Assembly: GCA_964595575.1 (NCBI GenBank) | Contig: CAZQRA010000046.1 | Coordinates: 1-21,177 of the forward strand | DNA length: 21,177 nucleotides | DNA from: PALSA-612 sp964595575 | GTDB lineage: Bacteria; Actinomycetota; Thermoleophilia; Gaiellales; Gaiellaceae | Reading direction: 5' to 3' | Shown here: positions 12,775 through 20,639 of the stretch, in pieces | Layout of the letters: each line of letters begins with the position of its first letter | Numbering within the stretch: position 1 is the stretch's first letter | Notes under the pieces: model-generated | What the model was told of the DNA's origin: nothing | What the model saw: the letters and a program-made list of their open reading frames with translations, nothing else | Database searches by the model: none | Program-made: the position numbers and the translations under genes

Positions 12775-15700
12775 GTGCCCGAGGCTCCCTTCTGCCACCT
12801 CCACGTCCACTCCGAGTACTCGATCCTGGACGGCGCCTGCCGCATTCCCGAGCTCGTGGCACGGGCCGCCGAGCTCGACATGCCGGCCGTCGCCCTCACC
12901 GACCACGGCTCCCTGGCGGGGGCGGTCGAGCTCTACAGGGAGGCGACCAAGGCGGGCCTGAAGCCCATCATCGGCTGCGAGGTCTACGTCGTCGACGACC
13001 GTCGTCGCCAGGAGAAGGGGTACGCCCACCTCACCCTGCTCGCCGAGAGCAACGAGGGCTACGGTAACCTCATCAAGCTCGCCTCCCTCGGCTACCTCGA
13101 GGGCTACTACTACAAGCCCAGGGTCGACTGGGAGCTCCTGGAGCGCCACTCCCGGGGCATCGTGTGCCTGTCTGGGTGCCTGTCCGGGCGGGTCGCCAGG
13201 GCCCTCAAGGAGGGCCGCTCCCGTGATGCCCGGGCTGACCTCGACCGCCTGGCCCAGATCTTCGGTCGCGACCGCACCTACGTGGAGATCCAGAACGCCG
13301 GCCTCCCCGAGCAAGAGCGGATCAACCCCGAGCTCGTCCGCCTGGCCCAGGAGAGCGGCCTCCCCTTGGTGGCGACCGGCGACGTCCACTACCTCCGCCA
13401 CGAGGATGCCCGAGCGCACGAGGCCCTCCTCTGCATCCAGTCGGGCGACTCCCTCAAGAACCCCAACCGCTGGCGGTTCGGCTCCGACCAGTTCTACCTT
13501 AAGACCCCGGAAGAGATGGCGGCCGACTTCCCCGGCCAGGAGGATGCCCTCCGGCGCACCCTCGAGATCGCCGACCGGTGCACGGTCGCCATCGAGCTCG
13601 GCCGGATTCTGCTTCCCAAGTTCCCTACCCCCGAGGGGCAGGATGCTTTCGAGTACCTCGTCCAGGCCTGCGAGGCCGGGCTCGCCCGCCGCTACCGGGT
13701 CGTCACCCCCGAGCTTCGCGACCGTCTCCAGTACGAGCTCAGGACCATCCGCGAGATGGGCTTCGCCGACTACTTCCTCATCGTGGCCGACTTCGTCGAC
13801 TTCGCCAAGCGCAACGGCATCGGCGTCGGCCCCGGCCGCGGCTCGGCAGCGGGCAGCCTAGTCGCCTACTGCCTGGGGATCACCGACATCGACCCCATCC
13901 GCTACGACCTCCTGTTCGAGCGCTTCCTCAACCCCGGCCGCAAGTCGATGCCCGACATCGACATCGACTTCTCGGTGGCCGGGCGCGACCGGGTGATCAA
14001 CTACGTGGCCGAGAAGTACGGCCGCGATCGGGTAGCCCAGATCATCACCTTCGGGACGATGATGGCGCGGGCAGCCATCCGCGACGCCGGGCGCGTCCTG
14101 GAGGTGCCCTACGGGACGGTGGACAAGATCGCCAAGCTCGTCCCCGAGGGGCCCAAGGTGTACCTCGAGGACTGCCTCAAGCCGGGCCAGGAGCTCCGCC
14201 AGGCGTACGACCAGGACCCCCTGGTACGGGAGATCGTCGACCTGGCCAGGCCGCTTGAAGGGCTCGTGCGCCAGGACTCGATCCACGCCGCGGGCGTCGT
14301 CATCGCCGACCGCCCCCTCATCGAGGTGGTGCCCCTGCAGCAGAAGGGCGAGGGCCAGGAGGTCGTGACCCAGCTCGCCATGGGCGACGTCGAGGCCCTC
14401 GGTCTCCTCAAGATGGACTTCTTAGGCCTCCGCAACCTGGACGTCATCGACGAGGCAGTCCGCCTGGTGGGAGGCGACATCGACATCGCCCAGATTCCTC
14501 TCGACGACCCCACCACCTACGCCATGCTGGCCAGGGGCGACGCCACCGGCGTCTTCCAGCTCGAGTCTGCCGGGATGCGCGAGGCACTGCGGCTGGTGAA
14601 GCCGACCTGCTTCGACGACCTCATCGCCCTCGTCGCCCTCTACCGACCCGGCCCCATGTCCTACATCCCCGTGTACGCCCGCCGCAAGCACGGCCAAGAG
14701 CCGGTCGTCTACCCCGATCCGCGCCTGGAGCCGATCACCGGCCCCACCTACGGCATCATCGTCTTCCAGGAGCAGGCCATGGAGATCGCCAAGCGTATCG
14801 CCGGCTTCTCCCCGGCCGAGGCGGACGACCTACGCAAGGCCATCGGCAAGAAGATCCACTCGCTCATGGCCTCGCTGGAGGAGAAGTTCGTGGAGGGGTG
14901 CATCGCCGGCGGCCTCGCCCCGGCCGTGGCCCGCCAGCTGTGGAAGGACATCGAGGCGGCCCAGGACTACTCCTTCAACAAGTCCCACGCCGCCTGCTAC
15001 GCCCTCATCGCCTACCGCACCGCCTACCTCAAGGCCCATTACCCGGCCCAGTACATGGCCGCCCTCATCTCCTCGGTCATGAACACCAAGGACCGGGTCC
15101 CCTTCTACGTCAACGCCTGCGAGGAGATGGGGATCGAGGTGCTCCCTCCCGACGTCAACGCCTCGGCCGTGGACTTCGCGGTCGTGGAGGGGAAGATTCG
15201 CTTCGGCCTGAACGCGGTCAAGAACGTGGGGGAGGCGGCCGCTCGGGCGATCGTGGCCGCCCGCGACGAGGGGGGCCCCTACTCGTCCATCTGGGACCTG
15301 GTGGAGCGAGTCGACCCCCAAGTGGTCAACCGGCGGGCTCTGGAGGCGCTGGTGAAGGCGGGAGCCCTCGACGGCATCGTGCCTTCCCGGAAGGGGGCGC
15401 TGGAGGCGCTGGATCTCGTGGTCAGCCACGGCCAGAAGGCGAGCGCCGATCGGATGGCGGGGCAGGCCACCTTCTTCGACGATCCAGCCGCCGGGGCCGC
15501 GCGAGCCCACCCTCCCATCTCGGCTGAGGAGCTCGACAAGCGGGAGCTCCTGCGCCTGGAGAAGGAGACCCTGGGGCTGTACGTGTCCGAGCACCCTCTG
15601 CAGGCTGCCCGGGAGGGCCTCAGGCGGCGGACGGACTGCCCTCTGGCCGAGGTCGAGCGACGCCGCGAGGGCGAGGTGGTCACGGTCGGCGGCATCGTCT

Positions 15701-16158
15701 CCGCGCTCAAGCAGGTGACGACGAGGAAGGGCGAGCCCATGGTCTTCTTGCGGCTGGACGACCTCACCGCCGAGCTGGAGGTGGTGGTGTTCAACTCCGT
15801 CTACGCCGCCTCCCGGGAGGCGTGCCAGCTCGACCGCATCCTGGTGGTGAAAGGGCGGGTCGACCACAAGCAGGAAGGGGAGACGAAGCTGATCGCCCTC
15901 GAGGTCCTCCCCTACGAGGCTGCCCAGGATCCCGGCGAGGTGCGGCTGCGGGTGGATGCCCGTAGGGCTCGGGCCGGGATCGTGCGGGAGCTGAGCCAGG
16001 TCGTCCGCGACTTCCCGGGGCAGGCGCGGGTGGTGGTGGCGGTGGAGACCTCGGAGGGAGAGAAGGTGCTCGAACTCGGGCCCGCCTACCGCGTACGCCC
16101 CGAGCCAGACTTCTTCGCCGAGGTTCGGGCCCTCCTGGGCGAGGCAGCCGTCCTTTAG
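12775..16158 (+). CDS. dnaE: DNA polymerase III alpha subunit
   Basis: A 1127-residue replicative polymerase of the DnaE type. Domains: an N-terminal PHP domain (about 5-280) starting HLHVHSEYSILDG (8-20); the C-family polymerase core with GPGRGSAAGSLVAY and PDIDIDFS (393-400; Asp394 and Asp396); the third catalytic Asp548 in GLLKMDFLGL; fingers/HhH (SFNKSHAACYALIAYRTAYL, FGLNAVKNVGEAAA); and a C-terminal OB fold (VTVGGIVSALKQVTTRKGEP). PHP metal ligands look complete (His8/10/12, Asp19, His44, Glu69, His85, Asp203, His205), so intrinsic proofreading as in mycobacterial DnaE1 is likely. GTG 12775 gives the standard N-terminus. The length fits DnaE1; DnaE2/ImuC proteins are usually shorter and lack this complete set. 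Confidence 0.97.
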   Translation: MPEAPFCHLHVHSEYSILDGACRIPELVARAAELDMPAVALTDHGSLAGAVELYREATKAGLKPIIGCEVYVVDDRRRQEKGYAHLTLLAESNEGYGNLIKLASLGYLEGYYYKPRVDWELLERHSRGIVCLSGCLSGRVARALKEGRSRDARADLDRLAQIFGRDRTYVEIQNAGLPEQERINPELVRLAQESGLPLVATGDVHYLRHEDARAHEALLCIQSGDSLKNPNRWRFGSDQFYLKTPEEMAADFPGQEDALRRTLEIADRCTVAIELGRILLPKFPTPEGQDAFEYLVQACEAGLARRYRVVTPELRDRLQYELRTIREMGFADYFLIVADFVDFAKRNGIGVGPGRGSAAGSLVAYCLGITDIDPIRYDLLFERFLNPGRKSMPDIDIDFSVAGRDRVINYVAEKYGRDRVAQIITFGTMMARAAIRDAGRVLEVPYGTVDKIAKLVPEGPKVYLEDCLKPGQELRQAYDQDPLVREIVDLARPLEGLVRQDSIHAAGVVIADRPLIEVVPLQQKGEGQEVVTQLAMGDVEALGLLKMDFLGLRNLDVIDEAVRLVGGDIDIAQIPLDDPTTYAMLARGDATGVFQLESAGMREALRLVKPTCFDDLIALVALYRPGPMSYIPVYARRKHGQEPVVYPDPRLEPITGPTYGIIVFQEQAMEIAKRIAGFSPAEADDLRKAIGKKIHSLMASLEEKFVEGCIAGGLAPAVARQLWKDIEAAQDYSFNKSHAACYALIAYRTAYLKAHYPAQYMAALISSVMNTKDRVPFYVNACEEMGIEVLPPDVNASAVDFAVVEGKIRFGLNAVKNVGEAAARAIVAARDEGGPYSSIWDLVERVDPQVVNRRALEALVKAGALDGIVPSRKGALEALDLVVSHGQKASADRMAGQATFFDDPAAGAARAHPPISAEELDKRELLRLEKETLGLYVSEHPLQAAREGLRRRTDCPLAEVERRREGEVVTVGGIVSALKQVTTRKGEPMVFLRLDDLTAELEVVVFNSVYAASREACQLDRILVVKGRVDHKQEGETKLIALEVLPYEAAQDPGEVRLRVDARRARAGIVRELSQVVRDFPGQARVVVAVETSEGEKVLELGPAYRVRPEPDFFAEVRALLGEAAVL

Positions 16159-16177
16159 CCCTCGGGCGGCAGCTGGG

Positions 16178-16486
16178 CTACCCGGGGGCGCCGGCGTGCT
16201 CGCGGCTCCAGCGCTCCATCTCCTCGATCACCCTTCGGAGGGCGAGGCCGGCGGCGGTGAGCTCGTACTCGACGCGGGGCGGGATCTCGGGGTAGTGGGT
16301 ACGGGTGACGATGCCGGCCCGCTCGAGCTCGTCCAAGCGGCGCTTGAGCATCTTGTCGCTCACGCCGGCCACCGCCTCCAGGAGGGCCGAGAAGCGGCGG
16401 GGCCCGTCGAGCAGGGCCCACACGATCTGGGCCGTCCACTTGCGGCCGAGAAGCTCGAAGCAGGCTCGTCCTGGGCAGGGGTCCAT
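16178..16486 (-). CDS. HxlR-family winged-helix transcriptional regulator
   Basis: A 102-residue HxlR-type regulator, a dimeric winged-helix DNA-binding protein often responsive to thiol-reactive or redox signals. Family features: the N-terminal CPGRACFELLGRKWTAQIVWALLDG (from residue 4), GVSDKMLKRRLDELERAGIVTR (41-62) as the recognition helix, and the wing PPRVEYELTAAG. Cys4 and Cys9 lie before the first helix, where regulatory cysteines occur in relatives such as YodB. The start ATG 16486 follows a TAGTTT hexamer at eight bases, inside a palindrome. It is divergent from doxX, its probable target. The long open frame upstream is an antisense shadow. Confidence 0.9.
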   Translation of the reverse strand: MDPCPGRACFELLGRKWTAQIVWALLDGPRRFSALLEAVAGVSDKMLKRRLDELERAGIVTRTHYPEIPPRVEYELTAAGLALRRVIEEMERWSREHAGAPG

Positions 16487-16505
16487 TACCGATAAAACTA
16501 CGGTA
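16487..16505. promoter_or_regulatory. Palindrome between hxlR and doxX, likely HxlR operator containing the hxlR -10
   Basis: TACCG (16487-16491) and CGGTA (16501-16505) form a perfect inverted repeat around a 9-base AT-rich spacer. HxlR/YodB operators have the same plan, TAC...GTA around an A/T centre. The - strand -10-like TAGTTT (16500 down to 16495) lies in the spacer, so binding would repress hxlR and probably doxX. Confidence 0.5.
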
Positions 16506-16549
16506 GGCTTCGCTATGTCTGGTTGCGACATCGTGACGAAGGGGGAACC

Positions 16550-16960
16550 ATGGGTGAGCTTCTCCTGACCGGCCGCATCCTGTTCGTCATTCTCTTCGTT
16601 CTGAGCGGGCTCATGCACTTCCTGCGCTTCCCGATGATGGTGCCCTACGCACGGGCGGCCAAGGTCCCCTTCCCGGAGGTGGCGGTGCTCGGCACCGGAG
16701 CCATGATCGTGGTAGGCGGCCTGGGAGTGGGGCTGGGCGTGTGGGGCGACCTGGCGGCGGCGCTCTTGGCCGGCTTCCTGGTGCCGACGGCCTTCCTCAT
16801 GCACCGCTTCTGGGGCGTGGACGAGCAGACGGCGATGGCGCAGATGCCCCACTTCCTCAAGAACATGGCCCTGGCCGGGGCCTCGCTCGTCCTCTTCTAC
16901 GTGTTCAAGCAGGGAGGGGACGAGCTTCCCTACACCGTGACGGGGCCGCTCTTCGACTGA
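16550..16960 (+). CDS. DoxX family membrane protein
   Basis: A 136-residue protein with four predicted membrane helices (about 5-24, 43-63, 67-85, 102-119). It fits the DoxX family in its first-helix LFVLSGLMHFL, the short loop with MVPYARAAKVPFP, and the HFLKNMALAGASLVLF block of helix four. Family members have been linked to redox defence and thiosulfate:quinone oxidoreductase, but the biochemical role here is unknown. ATG 16550 is chosen because AAGGGGGA (16539-16546) is a strong ribosome binding site; the in-frame ATG at 16523 lacks one. The gene is divergent from an HxlR regulator, a frequent pairing, so induction by electrophiles or oxidants is a reasonable inference. Confidence 0.88.
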   Translation: MGELLLTGRILFVILFVLSGLMHFLRFPMMVPYARAAKVPFPEVAVLGTGAMIVVGGLGVGLGVWGDLAAALLAGFLVPTAFLMHRFWGVDEQTAMAQMPHFLKNMALAGASLVLFYVFKQGGDELPYTVTGPLFD

Positions 16961-17056
16961 GCTCGGGCGACCGGGGCGCCTCTGCCCGCCGCGCCGGGGA
17001 AGGGGGGGATCGTGGCCTTCCTCCCCGGCCGCTGCGATCGGCAGAATACCGGGATC

Positions 17057-17935
17057 GTGATCGCCCTCCTTGCCAGCATCCCCTCCCCCTCGAGCGGCGC
17101 CGTCGATCTCGGGCCCCTCACCATCCACATGTACGGGATCATGCTGCTCGTCGGCATCGCGGCTGCCATCGGTCTTGCCGGGCTTCGCTGGACGAGGCAG
17201 GGGGGGGACTGGGATCTGGTCATGCGAGCGGCGGTGTGGGGGGTGGCGGCCGGCGTCGTCGGCGCCCGCCTCTACCACGTGATCACGAGCTACGACCAGC
17301 TACCGGACGCCTGGTGGGGACCGTTCGCCGTCTGGAAGGGCGGGCTGGGAGTGTGGGGAGGCATCCTGCTCGGCGCCGTCGCCGGGGCGATCGTCGCCCG
17401 CCGGGCGGGGGTGAGCGCGGCCGCCTTGGCCGACGCCGCCGCGCCCGGAATCCTCCTCGCCCAGGGCATCGGTCGCTGGGGGAACTGGTGGAACCAGGAG
17501 CTCTTCGGCAAGCCGAGCGACCTTCCCTGGGCCCTCGAGATCGACCCCCTCCACCGCTCCCCCGGCTACGAGCTGGACGCCACCTTCCACCCCATCTTCC
17601 TGTACGAGTTCGCCTACGACCTGGCAGGAGTAGCGATCCTCCTGCTCGTCGCCCGCCGCTTCGCCATCCGTCCCCCCGGCCTCTTCGCCCTGTACGTCTC
17701 CTACTACACGTTCGGGCGCCTGTTCGAGGAGCAGCTCCGCATCGATCCTTCCGGTCACTTCCTGGGCCAGCGGGTCAACTTCTGGGTGGCCCTGGTCGTC
17801 TTCCTGGCGGCCACCGCCTTCTTCGTGCGGCACCAGCTTGCGGGGAGGGGAAGGCCCTCCCCTGCCCCCGCCCAGCCGCAGGCCAAGCGCCCGTCCATGG
17901 CCGTCCCCAGGGGGCGCGTCCGGCCCCGCCGGTAG
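17057..17935 (+). CDS. lgt: Prolipoprotein diacylglyceryl transferase
   Basis: A 292-residue inner-membrane enzyme that moves diacylglycerol from phosphatidylglycerol to the lipobox Cys of prolipoproteins. Typical blocks: ASIPSPSSGAVDLGPLTIHMYG (6-27), WKGGLGVWGGILLG, and the signature GRWGNWWNQELFG (139-151) with Arg140 and Asn143. HPIFLYE (178-184) and GRLFEEQLR in the last third follow. About seven hydrophobic segments are present, with a basic, proline-rich C-terminal tail. GTG 17057 gives the usual short N-terminus and follows CAGAAT at nine bases. An in-frame GTG at 17012 preceded by AGGGGGGG would add 15 polar residues and cannot be excluded. Confidence 0.94.
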   Translation: MIALLASIPSPSSGAVDLGPLTIHMYGIMLLVGIAAAIGLAGLRWTRQGGDWDLVMRAAVWGVAAGVVGARLYHVITSYDQLPDAWWGPFAVWKGGLGVWGGILLGAVAGAIVARRAGVSAAALADAAAPGILLAQGIGRWGNWWNQELFGKPSDLPWALEIDPLHRSPGYELDATFHPIFLYEFAYDLAGVAILLLVARRFAIRPPGLFALYVSYYTFGRLFEEQLRIDPSGHFLGQRVNFWVALVVFLAATAFFVRHQLAGRGRPSPAPAQPQAKRPSMAVPRGRVRPRR

Positions 17936-17938
17936 GTT
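17933..17938 (+). promoter_or_regulatory. -10 element of scpA built on the lgt stop codon
   Basis: TAGGTT begins with the TAG stop of lgt and ends six bases before GTG 17945. There is no Shine-Dalgarno sequence, so leaderless scpA transcription is likely. Confidence 0.45.
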
Positions 17939-17944
17939 CCGCCC

Positions 17945-18700
17945 GTGCGGCCCCATGAGCTCCACCTCGACCTCGACGTCTTCGAGGGGCCGTTCGACCT
18001 GCTCCTGGCCCTGATCCTCAGGGAGGAGCTGCGTCTGTCCGAGGTGGAGGTGGCCGAGATCGTGGTCTCCTACCTCGAGCGGCTGGCTCGGCGGGAGCGC
18101 CTCGATCTCGAGGCCTGCGGGGAGTTCCTGGTCCTCGTGGCCGGGCTGCTCGAGCTCAAGGCTCGGGAGCTCTTCCCCGAGGCTGACGGCGAGCTTGCCG
18201 ACCTGGAGCCGGCGGAGGCGGCCGAGGAGCTCGCCCGTCGCCTGGAGGACTACCGCCGCATCAAGGCCGCTGCCGCCTGGCTGGGGCGGCGCCTGCAGGC
18301 CGAGTCGGATCGCTACTTCCGGCAGGGGCCGGCCCCGCTTGCCCCCCGGCCGCAGCGACGGCTCGCTCCCCAGGATCCCCGCGCTCTCCTCGAGAGCTTA
18401 CGGTCGCTCGTGGCCGAGCCCCCCGCGCTCACCCTCGCCCACCTCGATCTCTCTTTTCCTCCCCTGGAGCGGTTCCTCGATCGCTTCCGGGCGCTCCTTC
18501 GCCGGCGGCGGCAGTTCGAGCTCGAGGAGGAGATGGCTGGGCTCAGCCGTCGGGAGCAGGCGGCTGCGTTCCTCGCCCTCCTCGAGCTGCGCAAGCGGGA
18601 GGAGGCGCGACTCGAGCAAGCCCGCCCGCTTGCCCCGATAAGGGTTCTCCGTCCCCACGTGGAAAGGAGCAAGGAGTGGAAGACCGCCACCTCCGCCTGA
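17945..18700 (+). CDS. scpA: Segregation and condensation protein A
   Basis: A 251-residue kleisin subunit that, with ScpB, bridges the Smc heads for chromosome condensation. The N-terminal domain holds the family start FEGPFDLLLALILREELRLSEVEVAEI (about 13-39) and the helix FLVLVAGLLELKARELFP (61-78). The middle is acidic then basic, and the C-terminal winged helix includes EMAGLSRREQAAAFLALLELRK (about 197-218), which binds the Smc cap. The length is normal. GTG 17945 starts ten bases after lgt. The gene overlaps scpB by 25 bases. Confidence 0.94.
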   Translation: MRPHELHLDLDVFEGPFDLLLALILREELRLSEVEVAEIVVSYLERLARRERLDLEACGEFLVLVAGLLELKARELFPEADGELADLEPAEAAEELARRLEDYRRIKAAAAWLGRRLQAESDRYFRQGPAPLAPRPQRRLAPQDPRALLESLRSLVAEPPALTLAHLDLSFPPLERFLDRFRALLRRRRQFELEEEMAGLSRREQAAAFLALLELRKREEARLEQARPLAPIRVLRPHVERSKEWKTATSA

Positions 18701-19281
18701 TCTCGGCCCACCCCCTGGAGCGGCTCGTCCGTACGGTGGAGGCGCTCCTCGTCGTCGCCTCCGCGCCCCTCTCCGTCGAGGAGCTGGCTCGCGCAGCAGA
18801 GGACGAGCCGGCCAGGGTGGAGCACGCCCTCGCCCTCCTGAGGGAGCGCTACCGGGAGGGGCGGAGCGGGATCGTGCTCGAGCAGGTGGCCGGCGGCTAC
18901 GCCTTCCGGGCCTCGCGGGAGGCGGCCTCCGCCTGCGCCCGCCTGGTCGAGCGGCCGGTGGAGCGGACGCTCTCCCAGGCTGCGCTGGAGACCTTGGCGA
19001 TCGTCGCCTACCTCGGCCCTTGCAGCCGGCCGGAGATCGCTCGCCTGCGGGGCGTCGCGTCCGACGCGGTCGTGGCCGGGCTGGTCGAGCGGGGCCTTCT
19101 GGCCGAGGCCGGGCGGGAGCCGGGAAGGGGCGGAGCCGTTCGCTACCACGTCACCGAGCTCTTCCAGCGCGTGTTTGGGTTGGAGAGCCTGGCATCCCTG
19201 CCCCCGCTCCACGAGCTGGGCGGGGACGCGGCCGAGCTTCGCGCTCGCCTCGAGGCCGTGGGTGCTCAACGGCTAGGCTAG
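18676..19281 (+). CDS. scpB: Segregation and condensation protein B
   Basis: A 201-residue partner of ScpA that forms a dimer of tandem winged-helix domains and stabilises the Smc-kleisin complex. The second winged helix is the most recognisable: LSQAALETLAIVAYLGPCSRPEIARLRGV (about 99-127), then GLVERGLLAEAGREPGRGGAVRYHVTELFQRVFGL. The start GTG 18676 has AAGGAG (18664-18669) six bases upstream and overlaps the end of scpA by 25 bases, which indicates coupled translation. It is an operon-internal gene with a true ribosome binding site, in contrast to the apparently leaderless operon heads nearby. Confidence 0.94.
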   Translation: MEDRHLRLISAHPLERLVRTVEALLVVASAPLSVEELARAAEDEPARVEHALALLRERYREGRSGIVLEQVAGGYAFRASREAASACARLVERPVERTLSQAALETLAIVAYLGPCSRPEIARLRGVASDAVVAGLVERGLLAEAGREPGRGGAVRYHVTELFQRVFGLESLASLPPLHELGGDAAELRARLEAVGAQRLG

Positions 19282-19320
19282 GAAGGGCGCGGCCGCCGCC
19301 GTTCGTCTACGCGGAACGAG

Positions 19321-19884
19321 ATGGACGTCAACGAGCAGAGCTTCTACGTCGAGGTGATCCAGCGCTCCCACCAGGTGCCGGTGGTGGTCGACTTCTGGGC
19401 CGAGTGGTGCGCCCCCTGCCGCATGCTGGCGCCGGTGCTGGAGCAGGAGGCGGCCGCGCGTGAGGGCAAGGTGGTCCTGGCCAAGGTGAACGTGGACGAG
19501 AGCCCGGCCCTCGCCTCCCACTACGGCGTCCGCAGCATTCCCGCCGTCAAGGCCTTCCGAGGGGGTCGGGTGGTGGCTGAGTTCGTAGGCGTGCGATCGG
19601 CACCGGCGGTGGCCGAGTTCCTCGACTCCCTGCTCGGCCCCACCGCCTCCGAGCGCCTGCTCGAGGAGCTGCGCGCCTCAGGTGAGGAGCCCGAGGTGGT
19701 GGCCGCGCTGGAGGCAGGGGAGTACGAGCAGGCGCTCGAGCGACTCCTCCAGGAAGCCCGCGCAGGCGACTCCGAGCGGAGGGAGCGAGTCCGCCGGTGG
19801 ATGGTGGCCATCTTCGAGGAGCTGGGTCACGACCATCCCCTGGCGGCCCGCTACCGCCGCCAGCTGGCCACCGCCCTGTACTAG
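19321..19884 (+). CDS. Thioredoxin-domain protein with C-terminal helical extension (CnoX-like)
   Basis: 187 residues. A thioredoxin domain (about 1-110) has the active-site WCAPC (Cys30, Cys33) and the cis-proline Pro74 in RSIPAVKAF. A helical extension (about 113-187; SERLLEELRASGEEPEVVAALE, YEQALERLLQEAR, RRWMVAIFEELG, ARYRRQLATALY) resembles one to two TPR-like units. This is the plan of CnoX/YbbN co-chaperones but about 100 residues shorter. Both cysteines are present, so it should be redox-active. There is no signal peptide, so it is cytoplasmic. A TAGGCT hexamer (19274-19279) overlaps the scpB stop and might be its -10; the ribosome binding site is weak. It stands between scpB and rluB, which are adjacent in many bacteria. 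Confidence 0.88.
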   Translation: MDVNEQSFYVEVIQRSHQVPVVVDFWAEWCAPCRMLAPVLEQEAAAREGKVVLAKVNVDESPALASHYGVRSIPAVKAFRGGRVVAEFVGVRSAPAVAEFLDSLLGPTASERLLEELRASGEEPEVVAALEAGEYEQALERLLQEARAGDSERRERVRRWMVAIFEELGHDHPLAARYRRQLATALY

Positions 19885-19887
19885 CTT
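19882..19887 (+). promoter_or_regulatory. -10 element of rluB built on the thioredoxin gene stop codon
   Basis: TAGCTT begins with the TAG stop of the thioredoxin-like gene. A GTG at 19893, in frame with rluB, lies five bases downstream; the usual ATG start is at 19929. Confidence 0.35.
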
Positions 19888-19928
19888 CGGCGGTGGGCAC
19901 GGGCGGCGCCGGCGGCGGCCGCGGCGGC

Positions 19929-20627
19929 ATGCGGGTCAACGCCTACCTCGCTCGCTGCGGCGTGGCGTCCCGCCGCCGGGCCGACGAGCTGGTCAAGGCA
20001 GGGCGGGTGCGCGTCAACGGCCGGGTGGCGGAGCTCAATACCTACGTGGGCCCCGGCGACCTGGTCGAGGTGGACGGGCGCCGGGTGCAGCCGAGCCCTC
20101 CCGCGTACCTCCTGCTCCACAAGCCGGCAGGCGTCCTCACCACCGCCCGCGATCCCCAGGGCCGGCCTACGGTGCTCGACCTCGTTCGCCACCCGTCCCG
20201 GGTAGTGCCCGTGGGAAGGCTGGACAGGGACACGACCGGGGCGCTCCTCCTCACGAACGACGGCGAGCTGGCCCACCGGCTGGCCCACCCCCGCTACCGG
20301 GTAGACAAGGTCTACGAGGTGGAGGTCGAAGGCGAGCCCTCCCCGGAGGCGCTGGAGCGGCTGCGCCGGGGCGTCGAGCTCGAGGACGGTCGATCCGCCC
20401 CCGCCCGCGTTCGCCGCCTGGGCCCCTCGCGGCTGGAGATCACCCTCCACGAGGGGCGCAAGCACCAGGTCAAGCGGATGTGCGCCGCCGTCGGCCATCC
20501 GGTGGTGCGCCTGCACCGGGCCCGCTACGCCGGCCTGGGGCTTCAGGGCCTCGCTCCCGGAGAGTGGCGCCCGCTGGAGCAGGAGGAGGTGGCAGGCCTG
20601 GCTCGGCTGGTGGGTCTGCGGCGCTGA
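19929..20627 (+). CDS. rluB: Ribosomal large-subunit pseudouridine synthase (RluB/RsuA family)
   Basis: A 232-residue pseudouridine synthase that modifies rRNA, most likely 23S by context with scpAB. The S4 RNA-binding domain is at 1-50 (NAYLARCGVASRRRADELV, GRVRVNGRVA). The catalytic domain has HKPAGVLTT (64-72), GRLDRDTTGALLLTNDG with catalytic Asp99, KVYEVEVEGEPS, EGRKHQVKRM and HPVVRLHRARYAGL. ATG 19929 gives the standard start. GTG 19893 would add a glycine-rich 12-residue extension and is supported only by the TAGCTT hexamer. RsuA (16S) is the alternative specificity and cannot be excluded from sequence alone. Confidence 0.92.
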   Translation: MRVNAYLARCGVASRRRADELVKAGRVRVNGRVAELNTYVGPGDLVEVDGRRVQPSPPAYLLLHKPAGVLTTARDPQGRPTVLDLVRHPSRVVPVGRLDRDTTGALLLTNDGELAHRLAHPRYRVDKVYEVEVEGEPSPEALERLRRGVELEDGRSAPARVRRLGPSRLEITLHEGRKHQVKRMCAAVGHPVVRLHRARYAGLGLQGLAPGEWRPLEQEEVAGLARLVGLRR

Positions 20628-20639
20628 GCGCCCCTGGCT

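Noticed and set aside
16487..17278. Upstream extension of the HxlR frame on the - strand
   Set aside because: It runs antisense through doxX and lgt; the HxlR family is about 100-120 residues and ATG 16486 fits.
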